Source: Rhodococcus sp. IEGM 1379
GTDB taxonomy: Bacteria; Actinomycetota; Actinomycetes; Mycobacteriales; Mycobacteriaceae
Assembly (NCBI RefSeq): GCF_030056815.1
Contig: NZ_JASHKR010000007.1
Location: 102,572-166,571 of the forward strand
Length of the DNA: 64,000 nucleotides
Direction: 5' to 3'
The position numbers and the translations under genes are program-made. Below, in pieces: positions 16,951 to 26,469 of the stretch. The notes below the pieces were generated by a model. The model was not told the origin of the DNA. It searched no databases and was given only the letters and a program-made list of their open reading frames with translations. How positions within the stretch are numbered: the first letter of the stretch is position 1; each line of letters opens with the position of its first letter.

Positions 16951-19900
16951 CTAGGCGGTGATACCGAGTTCACGCAGACGTTCCTTGTACAGCTCGATGT
17001 TTCCGAGCTTGACGTCCTCGTAGCCGCGAACCATGTCGGGCAGCCCAGCGATTTCCACTGCACGGTCGTACCCGTCGACAGCGAGTGTCCGCGAGAGTTC
17101 ACCGATCAGGCCCTCGTACTGAGCCAGCAGTTCGCGCTCGATCTTACGAACATGCATGTAGCCGAAGGGATCGAGCTTGGTACCGCGAAGCTTCTTACCC
17201 TTCGCCAGAACCTTCAGTGCCACATGCGACTTGGGCCCAAGACCGATCTTCTTTTTGCGTCCCAGCACCTTGAGAATCGGCGGGTGGAGCTTGTAGGTCA
17301 GGTTCTCCCCCGCCGGCACCTGCGACTTGACGTCCTCGATAAAGGCAGGGTCGACAAGCATGCGAGCAACTTCGTACTCGTCCTTGTATGCCGTGAACTT
17401 GAACAGACTGCGGGCGACGGCTTCGCTGAAGTCGGTTCGCTCGGTTGCAGAGCGCTCAGAGGTCCAGACGGCTTGAACTTGGTCGATGTAACGCTTCGCA
17501 ACCTTGACGGACTGGAACTCGACCAACTGCGCTGCACGCAGTTCCGCCAATCGAAGTGTTTCGCCGGTGAGGTTCGTTCCGGCGAATACATGTGCCGGTA
17601 CGACAACCGGTGCCCGAACGGACTTGGCCGGCGTGATGACGGCTTCGAATGCAGCGGGGTCGGCGATTGCGACGCGGCCCCAGCGGAACGCTGCGATATT
17701 CGACTCGACCGCAACACCATTGATTCCGATTGCTTCTTCGATCGACTCGGCCGGCAGACGTAGTCCACCGCTCTGGTAGGCCGCGCCGATCAACAGGAAG
17801 TTGGCAGCAGCGGTGTTACCGAACAACTCTTGCGCCGCGGCCAATGCGTCGAAGGACCGCAGGGTCCGCGATACCTTGTCCAGACGAGCCAGAAGGGATG
17901 TCTCGTCGGGGTAGCGAACACCCTTGTCGTACACCATGTCGCCCGTGGGAGTCTGCGACGTCGACGCGATGGAGATGGTCGATTCGTGGTTTCCGTATTC
18001 GAGGTTCTTGTTGTCCGTCGCGGTCAGTAGATCGAACGCAACGATGCAGTTGGCACTGCCCGGCGTGAGGCGGTTGGACGGCTCGAGTGCTCCCTCGCTG
18101 AAACGTAGATGGGAGACAACGGGTCCGGCCTTCTGACTCAGTCCGATCTGGTCCAAACTTTCGACCTCGAGCCCGGCGCGCAGTGCCGCCGTTGCCAATA
18201 CCTGGTTGACGGTCACGATGCCCGTGCCGCCGATACCCGCGAGAAATACGTTCTGCGTGGCTGTGAGCGGACCGAACTCCGGGTCGAGAACAACGGGCGG
18301 CTGCGGGCGAACTGCCTTGGGCTCCTTCTTGCCGGGGACCAACTCCACGGTCACGAAGGACGGGCAATCGCCGTCGAGGCACGTGTAGTCGGTGTTGCAG
18401 GACGTCTGATCGATCTTCGTCTTGCGGCCGAATTCCGTGTCCACCGGCTGAACCGACAGGCAGTTGGACTTGACGCCGCAGTCGCCACAGCCTTCACACA
18501 CCGCTTCGTTGATGACAACTCGAGTGTTGCGCGTAGGCAGAGTGCCGCGCTTACGCTGACGACGCGCGTCGGCTGCACAGTGCTGGTCGTAGATCAGGAC
18601 CGTGACGCCTTTGATCTCGCGGAGTTCCTTCTGCGCCTCGTCGAGACGATCACGATGCCAGAGCTTAGTCCCCTTGGCCAAAGCCCGTTTGCTGTGCCGC
18701 GCAGGATCGTCGGCGCAGATGATGATCGCTTTGACACCTTCGGTGGTCAGCTTGTGACTGAGCTGGGCAACGGAGAGCGCACCTTCCGCGTCCTGCGCGC
18801 CGGTCATTGCCACTACCTCGTTGTAGAGCAACTTGTACGTGATGTTCACACCGGCAGCGATGCACGCCTGCACCGCCAATTGGCCCGAGTGGAAGAAGGT
18901 TCCGTCGCCGACGTTCTGAAACAGGTGCGGCACATCGGTGAACGGGGCCTGACCGATCCACTGACTACCCTCGCCGCCCATCTGGGTCAGTCCGGTGACT
19001 GCACTGTCCTCACGTCCGGACATGGTGACCAGGGTATGGCAACCGATTCCGCCGCCGCCGATGGAGCCCTCGGGGATCGCAGTGGATCGGTTGTGGGGGC
19101 ACCCACTGCAGAAGTACGGGGTCCGCTTGGCGGAGAGAACATTCAATGACAACGGAGCGGGAAGGGTGCGCTTGAGTTCGACGTGCGGCTTCAGCACTCG
19201 GCGCAGCGGGGCCAGCAGCCGGCCGGCGGTAAGTTCGCCGCTCGCAGGCATGAGAAGGCGACCTTGACCATCGCGCTTGCCGATAATCCGGGGAGCGTCG
19301 TCGACGCCGTACAGGATTTCGCGGATCTGCGCCTCGATGAACGCAGTTTTGTCTTCGACCACGATGATCTGTTCGAGTCCGGCGGCGAACTCGCGCACTG
19401 TGTCTCCGACGACCGGGTACGGCATGCCGATACGGAACAAACGAATTCCGGCGCGGTGCAAAGCTTCATCGTCGACGCCCAGGTCGGCGAGAGCCTGACG
19501 CACGGAGTCGAAAGTTGTTCCAGTGGCCGCGATACCGATCTTTGCACCGGAGGGATCAACCTCGATGACATCGAGGTTGTTGGCGGCGCCGTACGCATGA
19601 ACCAGATCCCAACGCGGGCCGTACAAATCGGCTTCGGCGATCACACTGTCCGGCGGAGCGGCCATCTGACGCTGCTTGTACACAAACGGCTTGCCCTCGA
19701 ACTGAACCTCCGGGACCACGATGTCGAAGTCCGCGATGCTGCCGTCCACAGTCCAGGCTCCGTCTGCGACGTCCGCGACAATCTTCAGTGCCACAACACA
19801 ACCCGAAACACGGGAGAGCGCAACTGCATGCATGCCCATCGTGATGATCTCTTCGGCATTGCGGGGAAACAGAACCGGCACTCCCATCGCGGCAAGAGAG

Positions 19901-20406
19901 CGTTCACTCACTGCGGGAACCGTCGACGACTTGGATGCCGGGTCGTCACCGACCAGCAGCACCACTCCGCCTTTGGGGTTGACGCCGTACATGTTTGCGT
20001 GGCGGATGGCGTCGGTCGCGCGGTCGACACCGGGCCCCTTGCCGTACCAAATTCCAGTGACACCGTCGTGTGTTGCTGTGCCCACCGGTAGGTCGGTCTG
20101 ACTTCCCCACACCGCGGTCGCAGCGAGTTCCTCGTTGAATCCGGGAACAAACGTGATGTCGTGTTCGGCCAGCACCTTGGGCATCCCGTGGAGCATCTTG
20201 TCGACGCCACCCAACGGGCTGCCCTGATATCCGGAGACGAAGGTAGCGATGCGCTTACCCGCACGGATGTCGCGGACGTGCTGCTCGACAAACCCGCGTG
20301 CAATTGCCTGAACACCGGTGAGCAACACCGGGCCCGATCCCGACCGGTACCGATCATCGAGGTCGTAGGGCTTGGCTTGGGCTACGCCCGACACCAGTTC
20401 AGTCAT
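16951..20406 (-). CDS. Indolepyruvate ferredoxin oxidoreductase family protein (fused subunits)
   Basis: The 1151-residue fused 2-oxoacid:ferredoxin oxidoreductase oxidatively decarboxylates aryl- or branched-chain 2-oxoacids to acyl-CoA and reduces a low-potential carrier. The order is a pyrimidine-binding domain (RYRSGSGPVLLTGVQAIARG), a linker, CSGCPHNRS, a thiamine-diphosphate domain (GGGIGCHTLV to CIAAGVNITYK), a cysteine-rich segment (VCEGCGDCGVKSNCLSVQP, then CNTDYTCLDGDCPS) for Fe-S binding, and a C-terminal gamma domain (FLAGIGGTGIVTVNQVLA). The start is ATG 20406 (MTELVSGVAQ); an in-frame upstream start adds 14 weak residues. It is monocistronic. The likely role is phenylpyruvate or indolepyruvate catabolism. 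Confidence 0.9.
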   Translation of the reverse strand: MTELVSGVAQAKPYDLDDRYRSGSGPVLLTGVQAIARGFVEQHVRDIRAGKRIATFVSGYQGSPLGGVDKMLHGMPKVLAEHDITFVPGFNEELAATAVWGSQTDLPVGTATHDGVTGIWYGKGPGVDRATDAIRHANMYGVNPKGGVVLLVGDDPASKSSTVPAVSERSLAAMGVPVLFPRNAEEIITMGMHAVALSRVSGCVVALKIVADVADGAWTVDGSIADFDIVVPEVQFEGKPFVYKQRQMAAPPDSVIAEADLYGPRWDLVHAYGAANNLDVIEVDPSGAKIGIAATGTTFDSVRQALADLGVDDEALHRAGIRLFRIGMPYPVVGDTVREFAAGLEQIIVVEDKTAFIEAQIREILYGVDDAPRIIGKRDGQGRLLMPASGELTAGRLLAPLRRVLKPHVELKRTLPAPLSLNVLSAKRTPYFCSGCPHNRSTAIPEGSIGGGGIGCHTLVTMSGREDSAVTGLTQMGGEGSQWIGQAPFTDVPHLFQNVGDGTFFHSGQLAVQACIAAGVNITYKLLYNEVVAMTGAQDAEGALSVAQLSHKLTTEGVKAIIICADDPARHSKRALAKGTKLWHRDRLDEAQKELREIKGVTVLIYDQHCAADARRQRKRGTLPTRNTRVVINEAVCEGCGDCGVKSNCLSVQPVDTEFGRKTKIDQTSCNTDYTCLDGDCPSFVTVELVPGKKEPKAVRPQPPVVLDPEFGPLTATQNVFLAGIGGTGIVTVNQVLATAALRAGLEVESLDQIGLSQKAGPVVSHLRFSEGALEPSNRLTPGSANCIVAFDLLTATDNKNLEYGNHESTISIASTSQTPTGDMVYDKGVRYPDETSLLARLDKVSRTLRSFDALAAAQELFGNTAAANFLLIGAAYQSGGLRLPAESIEEAIGINGVAVESNIAAFRWGRVAIADPAAFEAVITPAKSVRAPVVVPAHVFAGTNLTGETLRLAELRAAQLVEFQSVKVAKRYIDQVQAVWTSERSATERTDFSEAVARSLFKFTAYKDEYEVARMLVDPAFIEDVKSQVPAGENLTYKLHPPILKVLGRKKKIGLGPKSHVALKVLAKGKKLRGTKLDPFGYMHVRKIERELLAQYEGLIGELSRTLAVDGYDRAVEIAGLPDMVRGYEDVKLGNIELYKERLRELGITA

Positions 20407-20421
20407 CGTGACCACCGTTCC

Positions 20422-20469
20422 CATCTGAAGTGCACCTGAACACACCACATATTTCGATCTGTTCAGATG
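20422..20469. promoter_or_regulatory. Nested inverted repeats upstream of the ferredoxin oxidoreductase gene
   Basis: CATCTGAA (20422-20429) pairs with TTCAGATG (20462-20469). Inside it CTGAACA (20436-20442) pairs with TGTTCAG (20460-20466), so TTCAG half-sites are shared. The element starts 16 bases before the start codon and probably binds a repressor that I cannot name. Confidence 0.5.
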
Positions 20470-20619
20470 ATCGTTATCTAGGTATGAAAAAGCGTCAACA
20501 GTGAGGGCTAGAACTATTCATTTCGCTCATTTGTGAGCTGGATCACGTCGCTTAGTTCATCGAATCTGTCAGTTGGAGACGCATTCGTGGCCACAACAAA
20601 AATCGATCCTGAATTCGGC

Positions 20620-20650
20620 TTGACCTTGACGCAACGTCAACTTACATACT
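20620..20650 (+). promoter_or_regulatory. MerR-type promoter with 19-bp spacer (TipA-like gene)
   Basis: TTGACC (20620-20625) and CATACT (20645-20650) are 19 bases apart. The spacer contains the perfect dyad TTGACG-CAA-CGTCAA (20626-20640). Apart from CAA/CAG in the centre and one arm base it is the same element as at 16851-16881. Confidence 0.8.
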
Positions 20651-20687
20651 GAACCCAGGAAACAGGACGAGAAAGGAAGGCAGCGAA

Positions 20688-21443
20688 GTGAACGAATGGT
20701 CCATCCAAGAACTCGCGAAGGCCGCGACAACCACCAGCAGAACCCTTCGCCACTACGGCGAACTCAGACTTCTCGAACCCAGCCGAACCGGCGCCAACGG
20801 GTACCGCTTCTACAACGAGCATTCACTGATCCGCCTGCAACGGATCCTGCTTCTACGAGAACTCGGACTGGGACTACCGGCAATCGCGGAAATCCTTGCC
20901 GGTGAAAGAGATACGACAAGCGCGCTGCGTACTCACCTCGAACTACTCGAGCAAGAGAGATCTCGCATCGAACGCCAGATCGAATCCGTGACAACAACAT
21001 TGAAAAAGACACAAGGAGGTCAGGCACTCATGCCCGAGGAAATTTTCGACGGTTTCGACAACAACCAATATAAGGACGAGGTGATCGAACGTTGGGGAAA
21101 GGACGCGTACAGCAGCGGCGACACGTGGTGGCGCTCGATGACCGAGCAGGACAAGAAGTCGCACCACAGCACCCAACAAGTCATTGCCAAAGCCTTCGGT
21201 GACGCTGCAATCCGGGGTCTCGAACCCACCAGTCCCGCCGTGCAAGAGATCATGCAACGCCAGTTCGACTGGATCAAAATCGGTTGGCAGGGAAGAACAC
21301 CCAGCGCCGACGCGTTCATCGGGCTAGGCCGGATGTATGTCGAGGATCCACGGTTCAGAGCGAACTACGACGCTCACGGCGGCGGGACAGCGAAGTTGAT
21401 CCGCGATGCGATGGAGGTCTACGCCGAGAACCATTTACGCTGA
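20688..21443 (+). CDS. MerR-family regulator with TipAS-like antibiotic-recognition domain
   Basis: The protein has 251 residues from GTG 20688, with GAAAGGAAGG 8 bases upstream. The N-terminal MerR domain (WSIQELAKAATTTSRTLRHY, LEPSRTGANGYRFYN) and a coiled coil (about 75-108) lead to a C-terminal all-helical TipAS domain (MPEEIFDGFDNNQYKDEV, RWGKDAYSSGD, FIGLGRMYVEDPRFRANYD). TipA-type proteins bind thiopeptides or other multidrug ligands and activate their own promoter, which fits the stretched promoter at 20620-20650. No resistance gene follows directly. Confidence 0.92.
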   Translation: MNEWSIQELAKAATTTSRTLRHYGELRLLEPSRTGANGYRFYNEHSLIRLQRILLLRELGLGLPAIAEILAGERDTTSALRTHLELLEQERSRIERQIESVTTTLKKTQGGQALMPEEIFDGFDNNQYKDEVIERWGKDAYSSGDTWWRSMTEQDKKSHHSTQQVIAKAFGDAAIRGLEPTSPAVQEIMQRQFDWIKIGWQGRTPSADAFIGLGRMYVEDPRFRANYDAHGGGTAKLIRDAMEVYAENHLR

Positions 21444-21486
21444 AACTCCCCTACCAACCATCAGGCCAGCAACGCCACGACAACGG

Positions 21487-24138
21487 TCAACTCAGAAGGG
21501 AAAGTCGGTGCGCAGCGGCAATCGCTTCGTCGCGAGAATGAACCCCGAGCTTTTGATAGAGACTTCGGATGTGGCTCTTCAGAGTATTGCGAGAGACGAA
21601 CAACTTTTGCGCGATGTCCGCGCGGGAGAGATTGTCGGCCAGTTCCCGCAATACATCTGCTTCGCGAATTGTGAGCGTGACACGTTCGATAGCGGACGGG
21701 TATATCTCGGATACTTCGGAATCCAGAAATTCTGCAACCAGCGCACTTCCTTCAGGATCCTGAACTTGGAGTCGCACGATCAGGTCCCGTGGAACCGTGG
21801 CAAACGCCGACATTGCGCCAAAAGCAGCGATCGAGGCGCGAGCGGACGCCCACGACGCGGACGCCTCCGGTTGCCTCCCCAAGCTCTGATGTGCCATTGC
21901 TTCGATCAAATAAGCTTCGACACGAACCCTGCCGAAATGGTTTTCACTCCAGTCGATTTCACGGCACAGGCGTAGTGTCTGTTCGGGATTTCCGGTCAAC
22001 AACTGTGCGCGTGCCGCCGATACGGCAACTATCGGCGGGGGGCTGTCGAAGGCACTGACCTCGTCAAGCGCCTTCTCCCCTTCACCCGCTGCAAGCAACA
22101 GGTCTACTCGTGCTGCGGCGAGCATCGCAGTACCGATCGAACCGGGGCAGATGCCGGACGGTCCGTTGGTAGCGACAGCCCGCTGAAGAGTGACGATTCC
22201 CCCGAAATCATCTCGGGTTGCCAGCGCCCAGCGTGCCCGGGCATACGCTGCGAATGCCCAGAGATCCCCCGCCGGCGAGATGCTGTCGAGAATCTCGATC
22301 GCCGAAGCGGCGCCTCGAAAATCCAACGCGTCCAGGGCAACCCATACCCGGGCGATCGCAGCGCCGATATGGGACGCAGGCCCTAACCATCCTTGAACAT
22401 CTGGATGGGTGCATTCTTCGTCGAGCCAGCGGGATGTCTCCGAAAGGTCGCCGCGCATAGCTGCATTGAGTGCTAAATTGCCGGCCGCATGTCGTGCTAC
22501 AAAGGACGGGCCGTATTCGAGCGCACCGCGGTACGCAATCGCTAACGCTTCTTGCGCCTCGTCGAAATTGCCGATCAGTTGGTGTGAAACACCCCAGATC
22601 AGTTGCAGTGCCGGTAACTGAACCCCGAAATCCTTCTTCTGCTCGCCGCTCAATCCAGCGGCCACGTGAGAAAGCTTACGAGCGATCCCGGCAGAGCGTA
22701 GGTACTCACCGGAGGCCCGCAGGATCACGATCTGAACGGTTCCGCTGTTCAGGAGTGCTAGTGCGTCCGAACCGCCGCCCAGAGCCCGCAATTTCGGCGC
22801 GTCCGAGGGAAATGTACTGTTGCCTGTCGACTGTGTACGCAATCGGCGCTCCAGCAGGTCCCGCCCGATCTGCATGGCTGGATGTGACGACACGATGTGA
22901 TCAGGCATGGACCACAAGGCTTTTCGGGCCAATCCGCCATGATCTACCAGGAGATCTGCCCAATGTTTAGCGAGGATCTCGGCCACCGTCGACCATGCTT
23001 GTGCATCGAGTGCATAGCGCACCGCACCGGCAATGTCGGCCGATTCACGGCAGTGCTCGGAGAGCTGAACCAATCGAGTGGGAGAATCACCTCCGATATC
23101 GTCGCCGATCCTCATCAGCGCTTCTCGAACTGCCGGCGCAAAATACCACCGCGCCGGACTCTCATCTGCCGTCCGGAAGAGAAGGCCGACGGATTCGAGT
23201 CCGCCGACCAGAGTCGCCGCGTCGTCGTTCCCTGTGACCAACCGAGCTATCTCGGGGGTCACGGTCCGTGCAGCGGACAGTGTCAGCGCAAAGTCCCATA
23301 GCTCAGTCGGTTTCGATCCTCGGAGGATCCGCCGCTTCATGTACACGTACAGCGCCTGATCAATACGTTGCTGAATTCTCTCGTGACTACGCAATCGCAC
23401 CGGCAGCGCGTTCACGACATTCGATGCCAGCTTCATCAACGCAGGTACGCCTGCGAGTTGCTCACAGATCGAATGAACAATACTGGAGGACAGTGCGATT
23501 CCGGCGCTCGAGAACAACGCAACCGACTCTTCGAGTGTGTACCGCAAATCGTCTACGGACAGATATTCGCCGATAGCGACGCAGTTAAAAATATCACTGA
23601 TCGATCGATCCTGTAGCGTCACAACCACTTTCAAACCCGATACTTCCGCCAGCAAGGAAGCGAGCTGGCTTCCGAGGCCGCCTCCGTCCACCAAATCGAT
23701 TCGGTTGAACACAACAACAAACGGGATGCTCGACGAGACAAGGTATTCGCGGACTGCGCGTTCGGGATCTTCATGCTCTGCCGGCCCACCCAACGCCACG
23801 CAGGAATCCTGAATTACGGCGAGCGCGTTATTCCAGTAGTCGATCCGATCCATCCGCTCCGTCGGCGCCGGCACCCACACCACCGGACGGGTCGGCATGG
23901 TCCCCATCGCGGACAACCACAATCCTGCAAGTTCGGTTTTTCCGAAACCCTGTGGCGCATCGAGCACCGTCAATCCGGCGGGCGCCTGCATCCGTTCGAT
24001 GAGTCGCGCGCGCGGCGTCGTCGATGTTCCTACCAGCCTGCGGCGAAGAGAGCGGTGGGTGGTGGTGGTGTTGTTCCCGCCCAGGCCGGGAAAGCGGGAA
24101 TTCCGTCCGACGTGTATCGACTTCGATCCGTCAATCAC
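21487..24138 (-). CDS. MalT/LAL-like LuxR-family regulator with ATPase domain
   Basis: This 883-residue protein carries a P-loop near the N-terminus (LDAPQGFGKTE, about 59-69), a STAND-type nucleotide domain, a long helical TPR-like middle and a C-terminal LuxR helix-turn-helix (LTIREADVLRELADNLSRAD, then SRNTLKSHIRSLYQKLGVHS). Such proteins integrate a ligand and ATP to activate catabolic or secondary-metabolite genes. The assigned start is GTG 24138 without a convincing ribosome site, so the true start could be some codons downstream. No obvious target gene adjoins it; the divergent neighbour is another regulator. Confidence 0.85.
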   Translation of the reverse strand: MIDGSKSIHVGRNSRFPGLGGNNTTTTHRSLRRRLVGTSTTPRARLIERMQAPAGLTVLDAPQGFGKTELAGLWLSAMGTMPTRPVVWVPAPTERMDRIDYWNNALAVIQDSCVALGGPAEHEDPERAVREYLVSSSIPFVVVFNRIDLVDGGGLGSQLASLLAEVSGLKVVVTLQDRSISDIFNCVAIGEYLSVDDLRYTLEESVALFSSAGIALSSSIVHSICEQLAGVPALMKLASNVVNALPVRLRSHERIQQRIDQALYVYMKRRILRGSKPTELWDFALTLSAARTVTPEIARLVTGNDDAATLVGGLESVGLLFRTADESPARWYFAPAVREALMRIGDDIGGDSPTRLVQLSEHCRESADIAGAVRYALDAQAWSTVAEILAKHWADLLVDHGGLARKALWSMPDHIVSSHPAMQIGRDLLERRLRTQSTGNSTFPSDAPKLRALGGGSDALALLNSGTVQIVILRASGEYLRSAGIARKLSHVAAGLSGEQKKDFGVQLPALQLIWGVSHQLIGNFDEAQEALAIAYRGALEYGPSFVARHAAGNLALNAAMRGDLSETSRWLDEECTHPDVQGWLGPASHIGAAIARVWVALDALDFRGAASAIEILDSISPAGDLWAFAAYARARWALATRDDFGGIVTLQRAVATNGPSGICPGSIGTAMLAAARVDLLLAAGEGEKALDEVSAFDSPPPIVAVSAARAQLLTGNPEQTLRLCREIDWSENHFGRVRVEAYLIEAMAHQSLGRQPEASASWASARASIAAFGAMSAFATVPRDLIVRLQVQDPEGSALVAEFLDSEVSEIYPSAIERVTLTIREADVLRELADNLSRADIAQKLFVSRNTLKSHIRSLYQKLGVHSRDEAIAAAHRLSLLS

Positions 24139-24370
24139 GATGTACGTCGCAACGACATCACGGGCCGGCCGGAAAAAGATCCCTGGTCAAGGTAAGAAGT
24201 CCCTACAGATCCGCGCATGAATAGCACAATAGACACAGTCCGACGGCAGCGCGAGAACATGCCGTCTCCAAAAGATGCCCGTTTTGTCTCAACCTGTGTC
24301 CTCGGTCACGTCTCGCGACTATTTTGTGGAAATCCGCTCTGACCTGGAGAAATTTGCTTAGGATGCCCGA

Positions 24371-25396
24371 GTGCCGATGAATGATCTCAGCATTCGTGTA
24401 TCAACCAAATTTGTGGACGCCACAGATAGTGACGACTACTGGCGCGCTGCTACCCGACCCTTCTACGTCACCGAGCGGACGAGTCGGGACGTCCCACTCC
24501 AAGGCGCGATGACCGGATCGACCGTCGGCACGTCGTTGATCGGGGAAACCACATTCAACAGCCAGGACTACTTCAGAAACCGTCGACTGATCGCGGAAAG
24601 CGAACTCGAGGATCAGTACATCGTTCAGGCGTGGATAGGCGGGGAGATGATCGGGAACGCCGACGGTACGGACTTCAGCGTTCAGCCCAGCGACGTCTCA
24701 TTTCTCGACTTGGGGAAACCGCTTCGCGCACGCGCACTGACGGACCCCGACCGTGCTGGTCGCACGATCACTCTGCTTGCACCCCGCACCCTGGTCGAAG
24801 CCGCGTCACACGGTCGTTCACTGCACGGCACCGTTCTGCGTGGTGCGTCGGCAATGGTTCTCACACAATGCCTTCAGTCGGTCTCTCTCGCACTACCCCA
24901 CCTGGATAAGACTGCTGCGGCGCAGTACGAAGACGTTATCGCCGCACTGTTGAAGGCGAGTTTGAGTACCGATCCCGGTGCGCTCCAACCCGAATTCTCA
25001 CCCCGAACCGATCCGAATCTTCGAGCTCGCGCTCTAACCCACATCGTCGAACACCTCGGCGAAAGTTGGCTCAGTCCCGTGACGATCTGCGCCACGCTCT
25101 CGGTATCACGCGCTCAGCTCTACCGTGCATTCCAGCATGACGGAGGAATCGCGCAGGTAATCCGCCGTAAGCGCCTCGAACGCGCGTACCGAGAGCTAAC
25201 AGCACCGGAACCTGAGAATCTCTCGATCGAAGATGTCTCGCACCGTTGGGGATTCACGTCCAAGACGCAATTCGTGCGGGCATTCGACTCTTTCTACGGC
25301 ATCACCCCGAGTCGCGCACGAGCAGAAGGCCGACGCACGATCGGGGATCCTTCGATCGACCGCCTGCACCGCCACCTGACGACGCTCGGTCCGTAA
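24371..25396 (+). CDS. AraC-family transcriptional regulator
   Basis: The 341-residue protein has an N-terminal AraC_binding_2-like sensing domain (about 15-170, including DVSFLDLGKPLRARALTD) and a C-terminal AraC DNA-binding domain (about 225-325: LSPVTICATLSVSRAQLYRA, IEDVSHRWGFTSKTQFVRAF, then YGITPSRARAE). GTG 24371 or ATG 24377 are both usable. It is divergent from the LuxR-like gene over a 230-bp intergenic region. Regulators of this kind often control aromatic or amine catabolic genes; no target is adjacent here. Confidence 0.88.
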   Translation: MPMNDLSIRVSTKFVDATDSDDYWRAATRPFYVTERTSRDVPLQGAMTGSTVGTSLIGETTFNSQDYFRNRRLIAESELEDQYIVQAWIGGEMIGNADGTDFSVQPSDVSFLDLGKPLRARALTDPDRAGRTITLLAPRTLVEAASHGRSLHGTVLRGASAMVLTQCLQSVSLALPHLDKTAAAQYEDVIAALLKASLSTDPGALQPEFSPRTDPNLRARALTHIVEHLGESWLSPVTICATLSVSRAQLYRAFQHDGGIAQVIRRKRLERAYRELTAPEPENLSIEDVSHRWGFTSKTQFVRAFDSFYGITPSRARAEGRRTIGDPSIDRLHRHLTTLGP

Positions 25397-25402
25397 CTTT
25401 CG

Positions 25403-26365
25403 CTAGACCGTGATCTCCACGGAGTCTTTCTCGTCCGGATCACGGCTGGCCGCACCGAATACTGCGACCGCGACGGCGCCGGCGATGGCACCCACAAATC
25501 CCACGACCGCCAACCATTCCAGGCCGGGCCGTGACGCGTCACCGAGAATCATCACACCCACGATCCCCGGCACCACGGTTTCGCCGACGACAAGAGCCGC
25601 CGTCGCACCGTTCACCGAACCGAGTTGCAACGCAACGGTGTGAAGATAGAAGCCACCGAGACCGGTAACCGCGATCGCCCAGGCCGCCGGATCTCGCAGC
25701 AGCACAGCAACATCGAAAGGGTCGATCCCTTCGACAACGCGGACTGCGATAGCCAGACCACCGAACAGGACTCCGGAGATCAACCCGGAAACGACGGCAG
25801 CACGGGACCCGAGCCATCGGATCAGGCCCACGCCGATCAGCAGTACCGCAGTCGATCCGGCGAGTACTCCCCAGTGCACTGCGGCATTCGAACTGCCTCC
25901 GCCGGCATCACCGGCCGAGACCCCGAGAAATAGCAGCGACAGGATCACGGCACTGATAGCGAACCAGTCGCGTCGGTGAAGTTGAATTCCGAGCACCACG
26001 GTGCCCAACACCGCAGTGATGACCAAGTTGGCACTGATGACGGTCTGCGACAGGAAAAGTGGAATAAGTCGCGCAGACACGGCGCTGCCGGCAAAACCCA
26101 CTACGCCGAGAAGCGTTCCGACGATGAAGGACACCGTCAGTACGGCGGCAAACGTCGATCGCATCGTCGGACCACCCGACGCCGTCACATGGCGATCGTC
26201 CCCGCGAAGTTCCGCGGCAGCGGCAGACTTCCGCGCACCGTAGGCCTGCATCACCGACGCGACGCCGTAGCCCACGCAGGCAACCAACGCTGCAATCAGG
26301 CCGATCAGCACGATAAACCAAGGTGAGGTCCGACATCGTCCGTCATCATGTCTACTCTGCCCCAC
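25403..26365 (-). CDS. DMT-superfamily-like integral membrane protein
   Basis: About 320 residues hold nine or ten hydrophobic helices and little else, starting FIVLIGLIAALVACVGYGVA and ending VVGFVGAIAGAVAVAVFG. The pattern resembles EamA/DMT-type small-molecule permeases found in actinobacteria. The annotated start (GTG 26365) adds about 18 polar residues; GTG 26311, just before the first helix, may be the real one. It is divergent from ohrR and convergent with the AraC gene. The substrate is unknown. Confidence 0.78.
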   Translation of the reverse strand: MGQSRHDDGRCRTSPWFIVLIGLIAALVACVGYGVASVMQAYGARKSAAAAELRGDDRHVTASGGPTMRSTFAAVLTVSFIVGTLLGVVGFAGSAVSARLIPLFLSQTVISANLVITAVLGTVVLGIQLHRRDWFAISAVILSLLFLGVSAGDAGGGSSNAAVHWGVLAGSTAVLLIGVGLIRWLGSRAAVVSGLISGVLFGGLAIAVRVVEGIDPFDVAVLLRDPAAWAIAVTGLGGFYLHTVALQLGSVNGATAALVVGETVVPGIVGVMILGDASRPGLEWLAVVGFVGAIAGAVAVAVFGAASRDPDEKDSVEITV

Positions 26366-26432
26366 CTTGCCCTGAAATTTGTCTGATTACTGCACGCCCC
26401 CAAGGACCGGCAAGTCAATTTTACGCAACTAG

Positions 26433-26462
26433 GTTGTGCACAACTAAGCATTGCGCTATAGT
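26433..26462 (+). promoter_or_regulatory. ohrR promoter with overlapping OhrR operator
   Basis: A perfect dyad GTTGTGCACAAC (26433-26444) overlaps the -35 element TTGTGC (26434-26439). A 17-base spacer follows, then -10 TATAGT (26457-26462). Position and symmetry fit autoregulation by OhrR. The -10 lies only 7 bases before GTG 26470, so the mRNA is predicted to be leaderless or nearly so. Confidence 0.75.
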
Positions 26463-26469
26463 TTCCCTT

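Noticed and set aside
20449..20619. A gene in the interval upstream of the TipA-like regulator
   Set aside because: Apart from the dyads and promoter already listed I see no coding signal.
24139..24370. A short gene or operator between the LuxR-like and AraC genes
   Set aside because: No supported frame and no convincing dyad; only presumptive promoters.
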